Part shown: positions 1 through 8,707 of the stretch, piece by piece | How the letters are laid out: each line of letters opens with the position of its first letter | How positions within the stretch are numbered: the first letter of the stretch is position 1 | Origin: Pseudomonas fuscovaginae SE-1 | Lineage (GTDB): Bacteria > Pseudomonadota > Gammaproteobacteria > Pseudomonadales > Pseudomonadaceae | Reading direction: 5' to 3' | NCBI RefSeq assembly: GCF_000364705.1 | Contig: NZ_AQOH01000287.1 | Coordinates: 1-64,000, forward strand | Length of the DNA: 64,000 nucleotides | Position numbers and translations under genes: made by a program | Notes under the pieces: generated by a model | The model's input: only the letters and a program-made list of their open reading frames with translations | Database searches by the model: none | Told to the model about the DNA's origin: nothing

Positions 1-1474
1 ACAAAGCCTCGCGCCGTGCCTGCGGCATACCGTCGAGGTTGCGGTAGACCAGGGCCAGCCGCGGGTTGGCCACCAGGGGTTGGCGATGGCGGATAAGGAA
101 ATGCCAGTACAGCGCATTGAACGGACAGGCATCCTCTTCCACCATCCGCTCGACCTTGTAGTCGCATCGCTGGCAATGGTCGGACATGCGCTGGATGTAG
201 CGGCCACTGGCGCAGTAGGGTTTGGATCCCAGATAGCCGCCGTCGGCATGCATCACCATGCCCAGGGTATTGGGCAGCTCGACCCAGTCGAAGGCGTCCA
301 GGTAGACGGCCAGGTACCATTCACAGATCGCGGCGGGCGCGATACCGGCCAGCAGCGCGAAATTGCCGGTGATCATCAGCCGCTGGATATGGTGGGCGTA
401 GCCCAGCTCCAGGGTCTGGCCGATGACCTGGGCCATGCAGCGCATGCGGGTCTTCCCCGTCCAGTAGAATTCGGGCAATGCACGCGTGTTTCCCAGGTAG
501 TTGAGCCCGGCGTACTCGGGCATGCGTAGCCAATAGATACCCCGCACGTACTCGCGCCAGCCGATCAGTTGACGAATGAAACCCTCGGCGGCGTTCAGCG
601 GTATCCGCCCCTCGCGCCAGGCGCTGTCAACGTCGTCGCACAGCTGGCGGACATCCAGCAGACCGATATTCAAGGCGGCACTGATGCGTGCGTGGAACAG
701 ATACGGCTCGCCCTCGGCCATTGCATCCTGGTAGTCACCGAAGGCCGCCAGGCCGAACTCGAGGAAATACCGCCACAGTTCCCGGGCCTGCTCATGGGTC
801 ACCGGATAATCGAAGGCGTCGAGCGTGCCGTAATGCTCGGGGAAACGCCCGCGGACCAGATCCAGCACAGCGGCGGTGGTCGCGTCCCGGGCAAAGTGCG
901 CCGGGAAAGGCCCACGCAGCCCCTTCGGCAACGGTTTGCGGTTGTCGCTGTCGAAGTTCCAGGCGCCGCCCACCGGGCTGCCATCGGGTTCCAGCAGCAG
1001 GTTGCAGCGCTTGCGCATGCCCCGGTAGAAGTGCTCCATGCGCAACTGCCTGCGGCCGGCGGCCCAGCGCGCGAAGGCTTGCCGGGAACAGAGGAAGCGC
1101 GTGTCGCGGTGCCAGGTCAGTGGCAGTCCGGCGTCGCGCAGAGCCTGTTCCAGGCGCCATTCGCCACACTCGGTCACATGCAGCTCACCCGCCCCCAGCT
1201 CGGCCTGCCAGCGGCGCAGCTCACCGGCAATGCTGCCGCTGTTGCCCGGGTCGTCCAACCGCACATACTGCACGCGCCAACCCCGGTCACGCAGGGCCTG
1301 GGCAAAATGGCGCATGGCGCTGAAGATCAGCACGATCTTTTGCGGATGATGCGGCACATAACGGGCCTCACCGTCGACCTCGGTCATCAGCAAGGTGTCA
1401 CGTGCCGGATCCAGCGCGCGCAGCAGCGCCAGGTCGAACGACAGTTGGTCGCCCAACACCAGGCCCAGTCGCAT
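1..1474 (-). CDS. Fe-S type (6-4) photolyase / bacterial cryptochrome, C-terminus cut by window edge
   Basis: The 491 codons in the window read as a photolyase-related protein (COG3046, FeS-BCP group). This family uses FAD and a lumazine-type antenna to repair (6-4) photoproducts or to sense light. The N-terminus MRLGLVLGDQL opens the Rossmann antenna domain. Four cysteines, C346, C434, C437 and C450, have spacings of 88, 3 and 13, matching the [4Fe-4S] ligands I recall for Agrobacterium PhrB (350, 438, 441, 454). The segment CPFNALYWHF is the family's conserved C-terminal block. Roughly 20-30 residues should lie beyond base 1. The gene starts 8 nt after the DUF6482 stop, so it is probably the last cistron of the operon. 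Repair versus signalling cannot be told from sequence. Confidence 0.93.
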   Translation of the reverse strand, partial: MRLGLVLGDQLSFDLALLRALDPARDTLLMTEVDGEARYVPHHPQKIVLIFSAMRHFAQALRDRGWRVQYVRLDDPGNSGSIAGELRRWQAELGAGELHVTECGEWRLEQALRDAGLPLTWHRDTRFLCSRQAFARWAAGRRQLRMEHFYRGMRKRCNLLLEPDGSPVGGAWNFDSDNRKPLPKGLRGPFPAHFARDATTAAVLDLVRGRFPEHYGTLDAFDYPVTHEQARELWRYFLEFGLAAFGDYQDAMAEGEPYLFHARISAALNIGLLDVRQLCDDVDSAWREGRIPLNAAEGFIRQLIGWREYVRGIYWLRMPEYAGLNYLGNTRALPEFYWTGKTRMRCMAQVIGQTLELGYAHHIQRLMITGNFALLAGIAPAAICEWYLAVYLDAFDWVELPNTLGMVMHADGGYLGSKPYCASGRYIQRMSDHCQRCDYKVERMVEEDACPFNALYWHFLIRHRQPLVANPRLALVYRNLDGMPQARREAL

Positions 1475-1482
1475 CGCTGGCA

Positions 1483-1788
1483 CTACCACTGGCTCGCCAG
1501 TGTCACCGGCACCCGCAACGGTTCGATCGGGCCGCTGCGCTGCCCGCACATCTCATCGTGCACTACGTGCTGCACCAGGGTGCAGCGCAGCGGCGGCACA
1601 TCGGCGAGCAATTGTCGCAGCTCGGTGGTCGAGCGCAGGTGCAGCGCCTGGCCTCGCCCGTCGCACAAGGTCCGTGGCCCGCTGCTGGTCAGGGCGCGCA
1701 GCACGTAGAAGCCACCTTCGAGCGACAGCAGTTCCAGTTCATTGATGGAACCGGCGGCAGCCAGTTCAGTGAGGTGTTGCAGGTTCAT
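1483..1788 (-). CDS. DUF6482 family protein
   Basis: This 101-residue protein resembles the small DUF6482 family of Pseudomonas, whose function is unknown. It has no signal peptide or membrane segment and looks like a compact alpha/beta cytosolic protein (for example ELELLSLEGGFYVLRAL). Its ATG overlaps the stop of the upstream 37-residue ORF as ATGA, and the photolyase begins 8 nt after its TAG. Translational coupling and a common transcript are therefore likely. The family name is from memory and no catalytic motif is visible. Confidence 0.75.
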   Translation of the reverse strand: MNLQHLTELAAAGSINELELLSLEGGFYVLRALTSSGPRTLCDGRGQALHLRSTTELRQLLADVPPLRCTLVQHVVHDEMCGQRSGPIEPLRVPVTLASQW

Positions 1789-1898
1789 GGCGTGCCCTCC
1801 GGCAGACGGCGGAAGAACAAGGTGACCTGACCGTTCTTCACACCGGGTTTGCTCATGTTCGAGCGGTTGATGAGGGTGTCGTCATCCATGCGGTCCAT
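1785..1898 (-). CDS. 37-residue small protein of the photolyase operon
   Basis: This short ORF begins MDRMDDDTLIN and ends FFRRLPEGTP. Its stop overlaps the DUF6482 start as ATGA, and a GGAGGAG ribosome-binding site overlaps the end of the preceding gene just before its ATG. An acidic N-terminal half is followed by a basic, hydrophobic C-terminal half. The coupling and strong ribosome-binding site argue that it is translated. I do not recognise the family. It may be a real peptide or mainly a device that couples translation of the next gene. An in-frame extension upstream lacks a better start. Confidence 0.6.
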   Translation of the reverse strand: MDRMDDDTLINRSNMSKPGVKNGQVTLFFRRLPEGTP

Positions 1899-1905
1899 CT
1901 CCTCC

Positions 1906-2445
1906 TCATGGCTTCCCGGCCAGACCGAGCAGTCTCTGGCGGAGTTGTGGATCGCGGGTCCGCGGGTCGAGCCAAATGGCGAAGAACGCCCGGGCGAAGG
2001 CCGGATCGGCGATCTCGCGACTCAGTTGCCCATCGACATAGAAGCGACAGCCGCGACCCGGCAGGTACAAGCCGGTGATTCGCGTGCCCGGGTGCACATC
2101 GACGAAGGCCTCCCGCATCGCCTTCGTCCAGCGCTCCTTGGTGTCTGGCGCCAAGGGCCGGTCGGAAAGCCGTTGAATCTCGTCCAGGCTGGCCTGGACA
2201 AGGGTGGTTCGGGACAAGGCACGGTGATAGATCAGTTCCAGGGCAAAAGGCTGTTGCCAATCCTGCACCGCGCCGGCACTCCAGAGACGGGCGGTGTAAA
2301 GCCGCAGGCCGAACCAACTGAACTCTGCCGTACCTATCAGGCGGGTACCGTCCAGGGGGGAGCGGTCCTGCGACCACGCCGGTGGTGTCAATGTGATCAG
2401 CGCACTGAGGGCGAGCAGTTTGAACGCCGAGGGTCTGCGTGCCAT
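1906..2445 (-). CDS. Chalcone isomerase-like periplasmic protein
   Basis: The 179-residue protein has a Sec signal peptide (MARRPSAFKLLALSALITL, likely cleaved after PAWS) and then a chalcone-isomerase-like domain (compare PF16036). Family hallmarks are GTAEFSWFGLRLYTARLW near residue 37, ALELIYHRAL, and a C-terminal helix bundle. Bacterial members usually lack flavonoid isomerase activity, and their role is unknown. In other proteobacteria such genes sit in photolyase/cyclopropane-synthase stress clusters, consistent with the photolyase downstream here. It is the first gene of the operon and is preceded by AT-rich repeats at 2472-2508. Confidence 0.82.
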   Translation of the reverse strand: MARRPSAFKLLALSALITLTPPAWSQDRSPLDGTRLIGTAEFSWFGLRLYTARLWSAGAVQDWQQPFALELIYHRALSRTTLVQASLDEIQRLSDRPLAPDTKERWTKAMREAFVDVHPGTRITGLYLPGRGCRFYVDGQLSREIADPAFARAFFAIWLDPRTRDPQLRQRLLGLAGKP

Positions 2446-2471
2446 GGGCGGGACACCGGAAGCGACAAATA

Positions 2472-2508
2472 TTGTACAAGAATATATTAATGTACAAAGT
2501 TTGTATAA
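2472..2508. promoter_or_regulatory. Repeated TTGTACA/TTGTATA elements in the photolyase operon promoter
   Basis: Three related heptamers occur in 37 bp: TTGTACAA (2472-2479, itself palindromic), TGTACAAA (2491-2498) and TTTGTATAA (2500-2508). The stretch is strikingly AT-rich for this genome and lies just upstream of the first operon gene. On the minus strand TTGTAC followed by CAATAT at 17 bp could be a weak promoter. I infer a repressor site for a MerR-family light regulator of the LitR/CarH type, whose reported sites are TGTA-containing repeats. No such regulator gene is in the window. Confidence 0.5.
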
Positions 2509-2646
2509 GTTTCTGGAGGATTACCCGTCTCCATTTCCTGAGTGTTCTGCAAGAAAACTCAGCAGGACGCCCCGGCACTCGCAAAAACCAGAGCTAATCT
2601 GCCTTTGTCAAGGCCAACTCTTGTGAAAATTTGTCGCATTACCTCA

Positions 2647-2666
2647 AATTAACTGTTTAGTTAATT
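2647..2666. promoter_or_regulatory. Perfect 8+8 bp palindrome over the gcd -35 region
   Basis: AATTAACT and AGTTAATT form perfect inverted arms around a 4-nt GTTT spacer. A plausible promoter overlaps it: TTAGTT (2657-2662), 17 bp, then TATAGT (2680-2685). Occlusion of RNA polymerase by a dimeric repressor is a reasonable reading, but the regulator is unknown. Confidence 0.45.
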
Positions 2667-2716
2667 AGCAGGCTAAGGGTATAGTCCCCCGCATCTACAC
2701 AGCGAGACGTTCTTGT

Positions 2717-5134
2717 ATGACACAACCCCCTCGGGCCCGCGGCCTCAGCAGATTCATCCTAACCGGCCTGGGCGTCATCATCGCCCTGCTCGGCCTTGCC
2801 CTGGCCGCAGGCGGCGTGCGCCTGGTCACCCTGGGTGGCAGTTGGTACTTCCTGATCGGCGGCCTGGCCATGGCCATCGCCGGGCTCCTGATCGCCCGCC
2901 GCAAGCCGGGCGGCGCCTGGCTGTTCGCCGCGTTCCTGATCGGCACCGTGATCTGGGCTCTGTTGGACACCGACCGCAGCTTCTGGCCGATGTTCTCCCG
3001 CCTGTTCATGTTCAGTGTCATAGGCCTGGTGGTCGCGCTGGTCTATCCGACCCTGCTGCGCGCTGCCGGCCGTACCGCCGGACGTGGCGCCTACGGCCTG
3101 GCCGCGGTGCTGGCGATCGCACTGGTCTGGGCGGTGGGCAACATGTTCGTCGCTCACCCCACCGTACCGGCCACCGGTAACGGCCCGGCCCTGACACCGG
3201 TCGACCCGGCCAGGGCGCAAAAGGATTGGGCTCATTACGGCAACACCGAGGGTGGCAGCCGCTTCGCCGCGCTGGACCAGATCAACCGTTCCAATATCAA
3301 CCAGTTGCAGGTGGCCTGGACCTACCACACCGGTGACGTGGCGATCAGCGACGGCAACGGTGCCGAAGACCAGCTGACCCCGCTGCAGGTCGGCGACAAG
3401 GTGTTCATCTGCACGCCGCACAACAACCTGATCGCGCTGGATGCCGACACCGGCAAGCAGCTCTGGAAGAACGCAATCAACGCCCAGACCAAGGTCTGGC
3501 AGCGTTGCCGCGGCATGGCCTATTTCGATGCGACCCAGCCACTGGTCCAGCCGACCCAGCCCAACAGCGTGCCGGTGATCGCCGCCAGCGTGCCGGCCGG
3601 TGCCAACTGCCAGCGTCGTATCCTGACCAACACCATCGATGCCCGCCTGATCGCGGTCGACGCCGACACCGGGGCCTTCTGCGAGAGCTTCGGCAACCAG
3701 GGTCAGGTCGACCTGAAAGCCGGTCTCGGTGACGTACCGGACTCCTACTACCAACTGTCGTCCGCGCCGTTGATGGCCGGTACCACCGTGGTGGTCGGCG
3801 GCCGTGTCGCCGATAATGTCCAGACCGACATGCCGGGCGGCGTGATCCGTGGTTTCGACGTGATCACCGGCGCCATGCGCTGGGCGTTCGACCCGGGCAA
3901 CCCGCGGGACAGGCAGGCGCCCGCCGAAGGCAAGACCTACGTGCGCAGCACCCCGAACAGTTGGGCGCCGATGTCCTACGACCCGGCGATGAACACCGTG
4001 TTCCTGCCGATGGGCAGCTCTTCCACCGACATCTATGGTGTCGAGCGCACCGTGCTGAACCACAAGTACGGCGCCTCGGTCGTCGCCCTGGACGCCAGCA
4101 CCGGCGCCGAGAAGTGGGTCTTCCAGACCGTGCACAACGACCTCTGGGACTTCGACCTGCCGATGCAACCGAGCCTGATCGACTTCACCCGGGATGACGG
4201 CAAGCAGGTCCCGGCCGTGGTCATCGGCACCAAGGCCGGGCAGATCTACGTGCTCGACCGCGCCACCGGCAAGCCGCTGACCCAGGTCGAGGAAGTGCCG
4301 GTCAAGGCCGCCGACATCCCCAACGAGCCCTACTCGCCGACCCAGCCGAAATCGGTCGGCATGCCGCAGATCGGGGCGCAGACCCTCACCGAATCGGACA
4401 TGTGGGGGGCGACCCCGTTCGACCAGTTGCTGTGCCGTATCGACTTCAAGAAGATGCGTTATGACGGCCTCTACACCGCACCCGGCACCGACCTGTCGCT
4501 GAGCTTCCCCGGTTCCCTGGGCGGCATGAACTGGGGCAGCCTGTCCACCGACCCGGTGAACGGCTTCATCTTCGTCAACGACATGCGCCTGGGCCTGTGG
4601 ATCCAGATGATTCCTTCGGCCAACAAGGGCGCCGCCGCAGGCGGTGGAGAAGCGCTGAACACCGGCATGGGCGCGGTGCCGCTCAAGGGCACGCCCTATG
4701 CGGTGAACAAGAACCGCTTCCTGTCGGTCGCCGGCATTCCATGCCAGGCTCCGCCTTATGGCACCCTGACCGCCATCGACATGAAGACCCGCCAGATCGC
4801 CTGGCAGGTGCCGGTCGGCACCGTCGAAGACACCGGCCCGCTGGGCGTCCGCATGCACCTGCCGCTGCCGATCGGCCTGCCGACCCTTGGTGGCACCCTG
4901 GCGACCCAGGGCGGCCTGGTGTTCATCGCCGGGACCCAGGACTTCTACCTGCGCGCCTTCGACAGTGGCAACGGCAAGGAAATCTGGAAATCGCGCCTGC
5001 CCGTCGGCAGCCAGGGCGGCCCGATGACCTACGTATCGCCGAAGACCGGCAAGCAGTACGTGGTGATCACCGCCGGCGGCGCGCGGCAATCGCCCGATCG
5101 TGGAGACTACGTGATGGCGTACGCCCTGCCGTGA
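2717..5134 (+). CDS. gcd: PQQ-dependent membrane glucose dehydrogenase
   Basis: Gcd oxidises D-glucose (and other aldoses) to the lactone in the periplasm with PQQ and passes electrons to ubiquinone. This starts the peripheral gluconate pathway and acidifies the medium. At 805 residues the length matches the family (about 800). Five hydrophobic segments occupy roughly residues 10-140, followed by the quinoprotein beta-propeller beginning near WAHYGNTEGGSRF. Repeated motifs such as ALDADTGKQLW and ALDASTGAEKW are propeller-blade W-motifs. It appears monocistronic, followed by two strong hairpins. No pqq genes are nearby. Confidence 0.97.
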   Translation: MTQPPRARGLSRFILTGLGVIIALLGLALAAGGVRLVTLGGSWYFLIGGLAMAIAGLLIARRKPGGAWLFAAFLIGTVIWALLDTDRSFWPMFSRLFMFSVIGLVVALVYPTLLRAAGRTAGRGAYGLAAVLAIALVWAVGNMFVAHPTVPATGNGPALTPVDPARAQKDWAHYGNTEGGSRFAALDQINRSNINQLQVAWTYHTGDVAISDGNGAEDQLTPLQVGDKVFICTPHNNLIALDADTGKQLWKNAINAQTKVWQRCRGMAYFDATQPLVQPTQPNSVPVIAASVPAGANCQRRILTNTIDARLIAVDADTGAFCESFGNQGQVDLKAGLGDVPDSYYQLSSAPLMAGTTVVVGGRVADNVQTDMPGGVIRGFDVITGAMRWAFDPGNPRDRQAPAEGKTYVRSTPNSWAPMSYDPAMNTVFLPMGSSSTDIYGVERTVLNHKYGASVVALDASTGAEKWVFQTVHNDLWDFDLPMQPSLIDFTRDDGKQVPAVVIGTKAGQIYVLDRATGKPLTQVEEVPVKAADIPNEPYSPTQPKSVGMPQIGAQTLTESDMWGATPFDQLLCRIDFKKMRYDGLYTAPGTDLSLSFPGSLGGMNWGSLSTDPVNGFIFVNDMRLGLWIQMIPSANKGAAAGGGEALNTGMGAVPLKGTPYAVNKNRFLSVAGIPCQAPPYGTLTAIDMKTRQIAWQVPVGTVEDTGPLGVRMHLPLPIGLPTLGGTLATQGGLVFIAGTQDFYLRAFDSGNGKEIWKSRLPVGSQGGPMTYVSPKTGKQYVVITAGGARQSPDRGDYVMAYALP

Positions 5135-5138
5135 TCCT

Positions 5139-5198
5139 GGGGCCCACCGATGGGTGGGCCCCCATTCGCCTGACGGGGCTGCCTGCAACGAGCCCCGT
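5139..5198 (+). terminator. Two consecutive hairpins after gcd
   Basis: GGGGCCCACC (5139-5148) pairs perfectly with 5153-5162, and ACGGGGCT (5173-5180) pairs with 5191-5198. Neither has a run of T, so they may stabilise the 3' end or work with Rho rather than act as a classic intrinsic terminator. Confidence 0.5.
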
Positions 5199-5297
5199 TC
5201 GGCATCCATGTCCGGAAGGACACAAAGCTTCACAATCCCTCACATTCCTCTCGACCGTTGCAAGGCACACTGGGCCTTCCCGCCATGATCGCATCGA

Positions 5298-6824
5298 GTG
5301 CCCATGCCTGTTTCCCCTTCCTCAGCCAAACGATGGCTGATCCTGTTCGCCGTGATGCTGGCCTTCCTGCCGGTGGTGATCGACATGACGATCCTGCACA
5401 TCGCCATTCCACCACTGACCCTGGCGCTGGGCGCCTCCGGGACCGAAGTGCTGTGGATCATCGATATCTATCCGCTGCTGATGGCCGGCCTGCTGGTGCC
5501 CATGGGCAGCCTGGCCGACCGGATCGGCAACCGGCGTATCCTGCTGACGGGCTTGCTGGTGTTCGGGATCGCGTCCCTGCTGGCGGCCTTTGCCCCGAGC
5601 CCGGCCCTGCTGATTGGTGCCCGCGTGCTGCTCGCCCTCGGCGGGTCGATGATCATGCCTTGCGTGCTGGGCATCATTCGCAGGACCTTCGAGGATGAAA
5701 GGGAACGGGCGATGGCCCTGGGGCTTTGGGGCACCGTTGGCGCCGCAGGTGCGGCGGTCGGGCCGCTGATCGGCGGTGTGCTGCTGGAGCACTTCTGGTG
5801 GGGCGCGGTGTTCCTGATCAACGTGCCGGTGGTGCTGGTCGTGCTGCTGTTCGCCTTCGTGCTGTTGCCCCGTCGCGAGATCACCACGCCCGGCCATTGG
5901 GCTTGTGGTCAGGCGCTGGTATTGATCGCCGGCATCATTGCGCTGGTGTACGGCATCAAAGCCGGGGTCGGGGCCGCTCAGCCGCTTGTGTTCACCCTAC
6001 CGATCCTGGCTTTCGGCGTGGTGTCGCTGACCCTGTTCGCCCGCCTGCAATTGCGGGCCGAGAGCCCGATGCTGGACCTGTCGCTGTTTTCCCACCCGGC
6101 GATCCTGGCGGGCATGATCATGGCCCTGGTCGCCTGTGGTGCACTGGCCGGCGTGGAGCTGACCCTGGCCCAGGAACTGCAGTACGTGCTGGACAAGACG
6201 CCCTTGCAGGCCGGGGTCTTCATGATTCCGATCATGACGGCGGCCGCGGTCGGCGGCCCCTGCGCCGGCCACCTGACCAACCGGTTCGGCCTGCGCCTGG
6301 TGGCGTGCCTGTCGCTGGCGGTTTCGGCCCTGATCCTTGCCCTGCTGGCCCATGCCGACTTCCATCACCCCGGTGTGTGGGTGCCAGCCTTGCTGGCGGG
6401 GCTGGGCCTGGCATTGAGTATCGGCCTGACCGCCTCCTCCATCGCCATCATGGGGTCGGTGGACGCCAGCAAGGGCGGTGCGGCGGGATCGCTGGAGGCG
6501 ACGGGCTATGAGCTGGGCAGCGGACTGGGGATCACCTTTTTCGGTGTGTTCATGTCCAACGTGTTCGGGCGCACGCTCCAAGTGCCGCCTGACCTGGCCC
6601 AACCGCTGGCGACCCAGGCCAGCCGCTCCATCGGCGACGCTCATGTCGTGGCACAGCAGTTGGAGGCAAGCCAGGCGAGCGCGCTGATCGAGGCGGCGAA
6701 AGCGGCCTTCTCGACCACGCACTCGGTGCTGCTGACTACCTCGGCCGTGCTGATCGGCCTGTTGGCGGTCGCCGTGTTCTTCATGCTCGCCAGCCATGCT
6801 CCCAGGGACATGTCCGCCCCTTAG
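5298..6824 (+). CDS. MFS drug exporter, DHA2 (14-TM) family, SmvA-like
   Basis: This 508-residue polytopic protein has about 14 hydrophobic segments, as in proton-driven DHA2 multidrug exporters. Motif A is present as GSLADRIGNRR after TM2. The antiporter motif C region reads LWGTVGAAGAAVGPLIGG in TM5. The N-terminal segment (VVIDMTILHIAIPPL, then WIIDIYPLLMAGLL) is typical of the SmvA/quaternary-ammonium group. The start may be GTG at 5298 or ATG at 5304, a difference of two residues. It stands alone between gcd and a convergent gene. The substrate is not predictable. Confidence 0.88.
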   Translation: MPMPVSPSSAKRWLILFAVMLAFLPVVIDMTILHIAIPPLTLALGASGTEVLWIIDIYPLLMAGLLVPMGSLADRIGNRRILLTGLLVFGIASLLAAFAPSPALLIGARVLLALGGSMIMPCVLGIIRRTFEDERERAMALGLWGTVGAAGAAVGPLIGGVLLEHFWWGAVFLINVPVVLVVLLFAFVLLPRREITTPGHWACGQALVLIAGIIALVYGIKAGVGAAQPLVFTLPILAFGVVSLTLFARLQLRAESPMLDLSLFSHPAILAGMIMALVACGALAGVELTLAQELQYVLDKTPLQAGVFMIPIMTAAAVGGPCAGHLTNRFGLRLVACLSLAVSALILALLAHADFHHPGVWVPALLAGLGLALSIGLTASSIAIMGSVDASKGGAAGSLEATGYELGSGLGITFFGVFMSNVFGRTLQVPPDLAQPLATQASRSIGDAHVVAQQLEASQASALIEAAKAAFSTTHSVLLTTSAVLIGLLAVAVFFMLASHAPRDMSAP

Positions 6825-6828
6825 GGGA

Positions 6829-7347
6829 TCATTTGGCGGCGTGCCTGGCCTGCGCTTCCGGCATCGCCGAGGAGTGGTGGTTGAGAATCTTCCACTGGCC
6901 GTTCAGTTGCTCGTAGACAAAGGTGTAGCGGGCCTGGACCTGGCGGCTCGAACCGTCGGTCCCGGTCAGGGTGAAGGTGTACACGCCGCTGTCGATGGCC
7001 ACGTCGTTGCCCAGACGATGGATGTCGCGGTAGTTGATCTGCCCGACCGGCTTGAGCGCCAGGAAGTGGTCGAAGTAGTCCTTGATCTGTGCCGGCGTGG
7101 TGCGCACCTGATTGGACACCGTCGGCTGCAGCATGGCGTCCGGCGCATACAGATCCACTACCGCCTGGGCGTTGCCGGTCTTCAGCGCCGCGTTCCAGCG
7201 ATCGAACAGGCCGGCGATCTCGCGGTCCTTCTGGTTTGCCGGCTGCACGGCGACATCGTTGTAGACATAGGGGCTCGTCTGCGCGGCCTGGGCGAACGGG
7301 GTGCCGAGGGCCGCCAGCAGTACCAGGGCCGAAGTCTTCATTTTCAT
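6829..7347 (-). CDS. Exported SnoaL-like / DUF4440 (SgcJ/EcaC family) protein
   Basis: I chose the ATG at 7347 because GGAG lies 7 nt upstream and it opens a clear signal peptide (MKMKTSALVLLAALG, cleavage near AQA). The longer open frame to 7524 lacks these features. The mature part of about 150 residues is a cone-shaped NTF2-like fold: FDRWNAALKTGNAQAVVDLY, the DYFDHFLAL helix, and strands ending FVYEQLNGQWKILNHHSS. Members are often annotated as SgcJ/EcaC oxidoreductases, but no enzymatic activity is established for most. It converges on the exporter gene, with only 4 nt between stop codons. Confidence 0.85.
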   Translation of the reverse strand: MKMKTSALVLLAALGTPFAQAAQTSPYVYNDVAVQPANQKDREIAGLFDRWNAALKTGNAQAVVDLYAPDAMLQPTVSNQVRTTPAQIKDYFDHFLALKPVGQINYRDIHRLGNDVAIDSGVYTFTLTGTDGSSRQVQARYTFVYEQLNGQWKILNHHSSAMPEAQARHAAK

Positions 7348-7522
7348 TGCAATGCTCCAGTGGGGTCCGATGGCAGTACTTTGCCAAGGACCGTCCTGGC
7401 CGCCATCGGCCAACCGGAGCCATTTGCCTATGCCATTCGGCAGATAGCCCGGAGCCCGGTTACACGGTTTAATAGCGCCCTCGCCCGCACGGGTACGCCT
7501 CTCGACGCGTCGGAGCCCGACC

Positions 7523-8707
7523 ATGCCAAACCTGCCTCATGATCCGGGCAGCGCCCTCGCCATCCGCACCCAGTACCGGCAGTCTCAGAGTCGCGCGGCG
7601 CGCCTGCGTCTGCTGGTCGACACCGGCCAGGAACTGACCCGGCTGTCCCCGGCGCTCATGCGTGAGCGCGTGCTTGCCCGCGCCTGTGCGTTTCTCGCCA
7701 TGGACCACGGGGTTCTGCTGGAGCATGACGCCGATGGCCGGGTCGACAGAACTGCCAGCCTGGGCAGCCCGGAGCGCCTCGCCAGCCTGGACGGGCGGAT
7801 CGACGCGTCGCTGCAAGGCCCCTGCTGGCGGGAACAACCGGGTGCGCTGTTGTCCCAGGTGCTGCGGATACCGCTGCGTGGCGGCGACGACCGGAGCTTC
7901 GGAACCCTGGTGCTTGCCAACAGCACCCCTATCACCGCACCGGACAACGAAGACCTCGAATCCCTGCAACTGCTCGCCACACTGCTGGCCGCACACCTGG
8001 AGAACGAGCGCCTGCTGCGTACGCTGATCGTTCGCGATCGTACCCTGTCGGACCTGGTCAGCCGGTTGTTCCGGGCCCAGGAGGACGAGCGCAAGCGCGT
8101 GGCCTATGACCTGCACGACGGCCTGGCGCAGACCCTGGCCGGCCTGCACCAGCGCCTGCAGGGATTTGCCGGCCGTTGCCCCACACTGCCGCAGCCGCTG
8201 GACGCCGATCTGCAGGCAATTCTCCACCTGGCCCAGCATTGCGTGGTCGAGGGACGGCAACTGATCGCCGGCCTGCGCCCCACCGTGCTCGACGATTTCG
8301 GCCTGCTGACCGCACTCGACAAGGAAGCCGACCGCCTGCGCGACGCTGGCCTCCAGGTACAGTGGATGGCTCGCGGCCAGGCCCGCCTGCCCAGCGCCGT
8401 GGAAATCGCCCTGTTCCGGATCGCCCAGGAAGGCATCAACAACATTCTCAAGCATGCCCGGGCCAGCCGGGTGCAATTGGCTCTGGAGCTTTGCGGGGGG
8501 CAGGCCGTGCTGCGAGTCGCCGACAACGGCAAGGGCTTCGCCCCGGTTCAGCCGCTCGTGACCCACGACGCCCGTCACCTGGGGCTGGCGACGATGCAGG
8601 AGCGCGCCAGCCTGCTCGGAGGAACATTCACCTGCATCAGCACGCCACGGCACGGTACGCAACTGTCGATCAGTGTGCCGTGCATTCTGGAGGAAACCGC
8701 TCAATGA
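7523..8707 (+). CDS. GAF-type sensor histidine kinase, NarL/UhpB class
   Basis: The 394-residue cytosolic kinase has a GAF-like sensor at about 45-165, a HisKA_3 dimerisation domain with phospho-acceptor His198 in RVAYDLHDGLAQTL, and a HATPase_c domain (N-box FRIAQEGINNILKHA, G1 box DNGKGF). There is no membrane segment, so it senses an internal ligand, redox state or partner. Its stop overlaps the next start as ATGA, making the following LuxR-type regulator its likely partner. It opens a four-gene signalling operon. The signal is unknown. Confidence 0.92.
   Translation: MPNLPHDPGSALAIRTQYRQSQSRAARLRLLVDTGQELTRLSPALMRERVLARACAFLAMDHGVLLEHDADGRVDRTASLGSPERLASLDGRIDASLQGPCWREQPGALLSQVLRIPLRGGDDRSFGTLVLANSTPITAPDNEDLESLQLLATLLAAHLENERLLRTLIVRDRTLSDLVSRLFRAQEDERKRVAYDLHDGLAQTLAGLHQRLQGFAGRCPTLPQPLDADLQAILHLAQHCVVEGRQLIAGLRPTVLDDFGLLTALDKEADRLRDAGLQVQWMARGQARLPSAVEIALFRIAQEGINNILKHARASRVQLALELCGGQAVLRVADNGKGFAPVQPLVTHDARHLGLATMQERASLLGGTFTCISTPRHGTQLSISVPCILEETAQ

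Noticed and set aside
2759..5233. 824-codon open frame antisense to gcd
   Set aside because: It is the complement of a GC-rich coding gene. Its composition (Gly/His/Arg/Gln-rich, no domain) is typical of shadow frames, whereas gcd is unmistakable.
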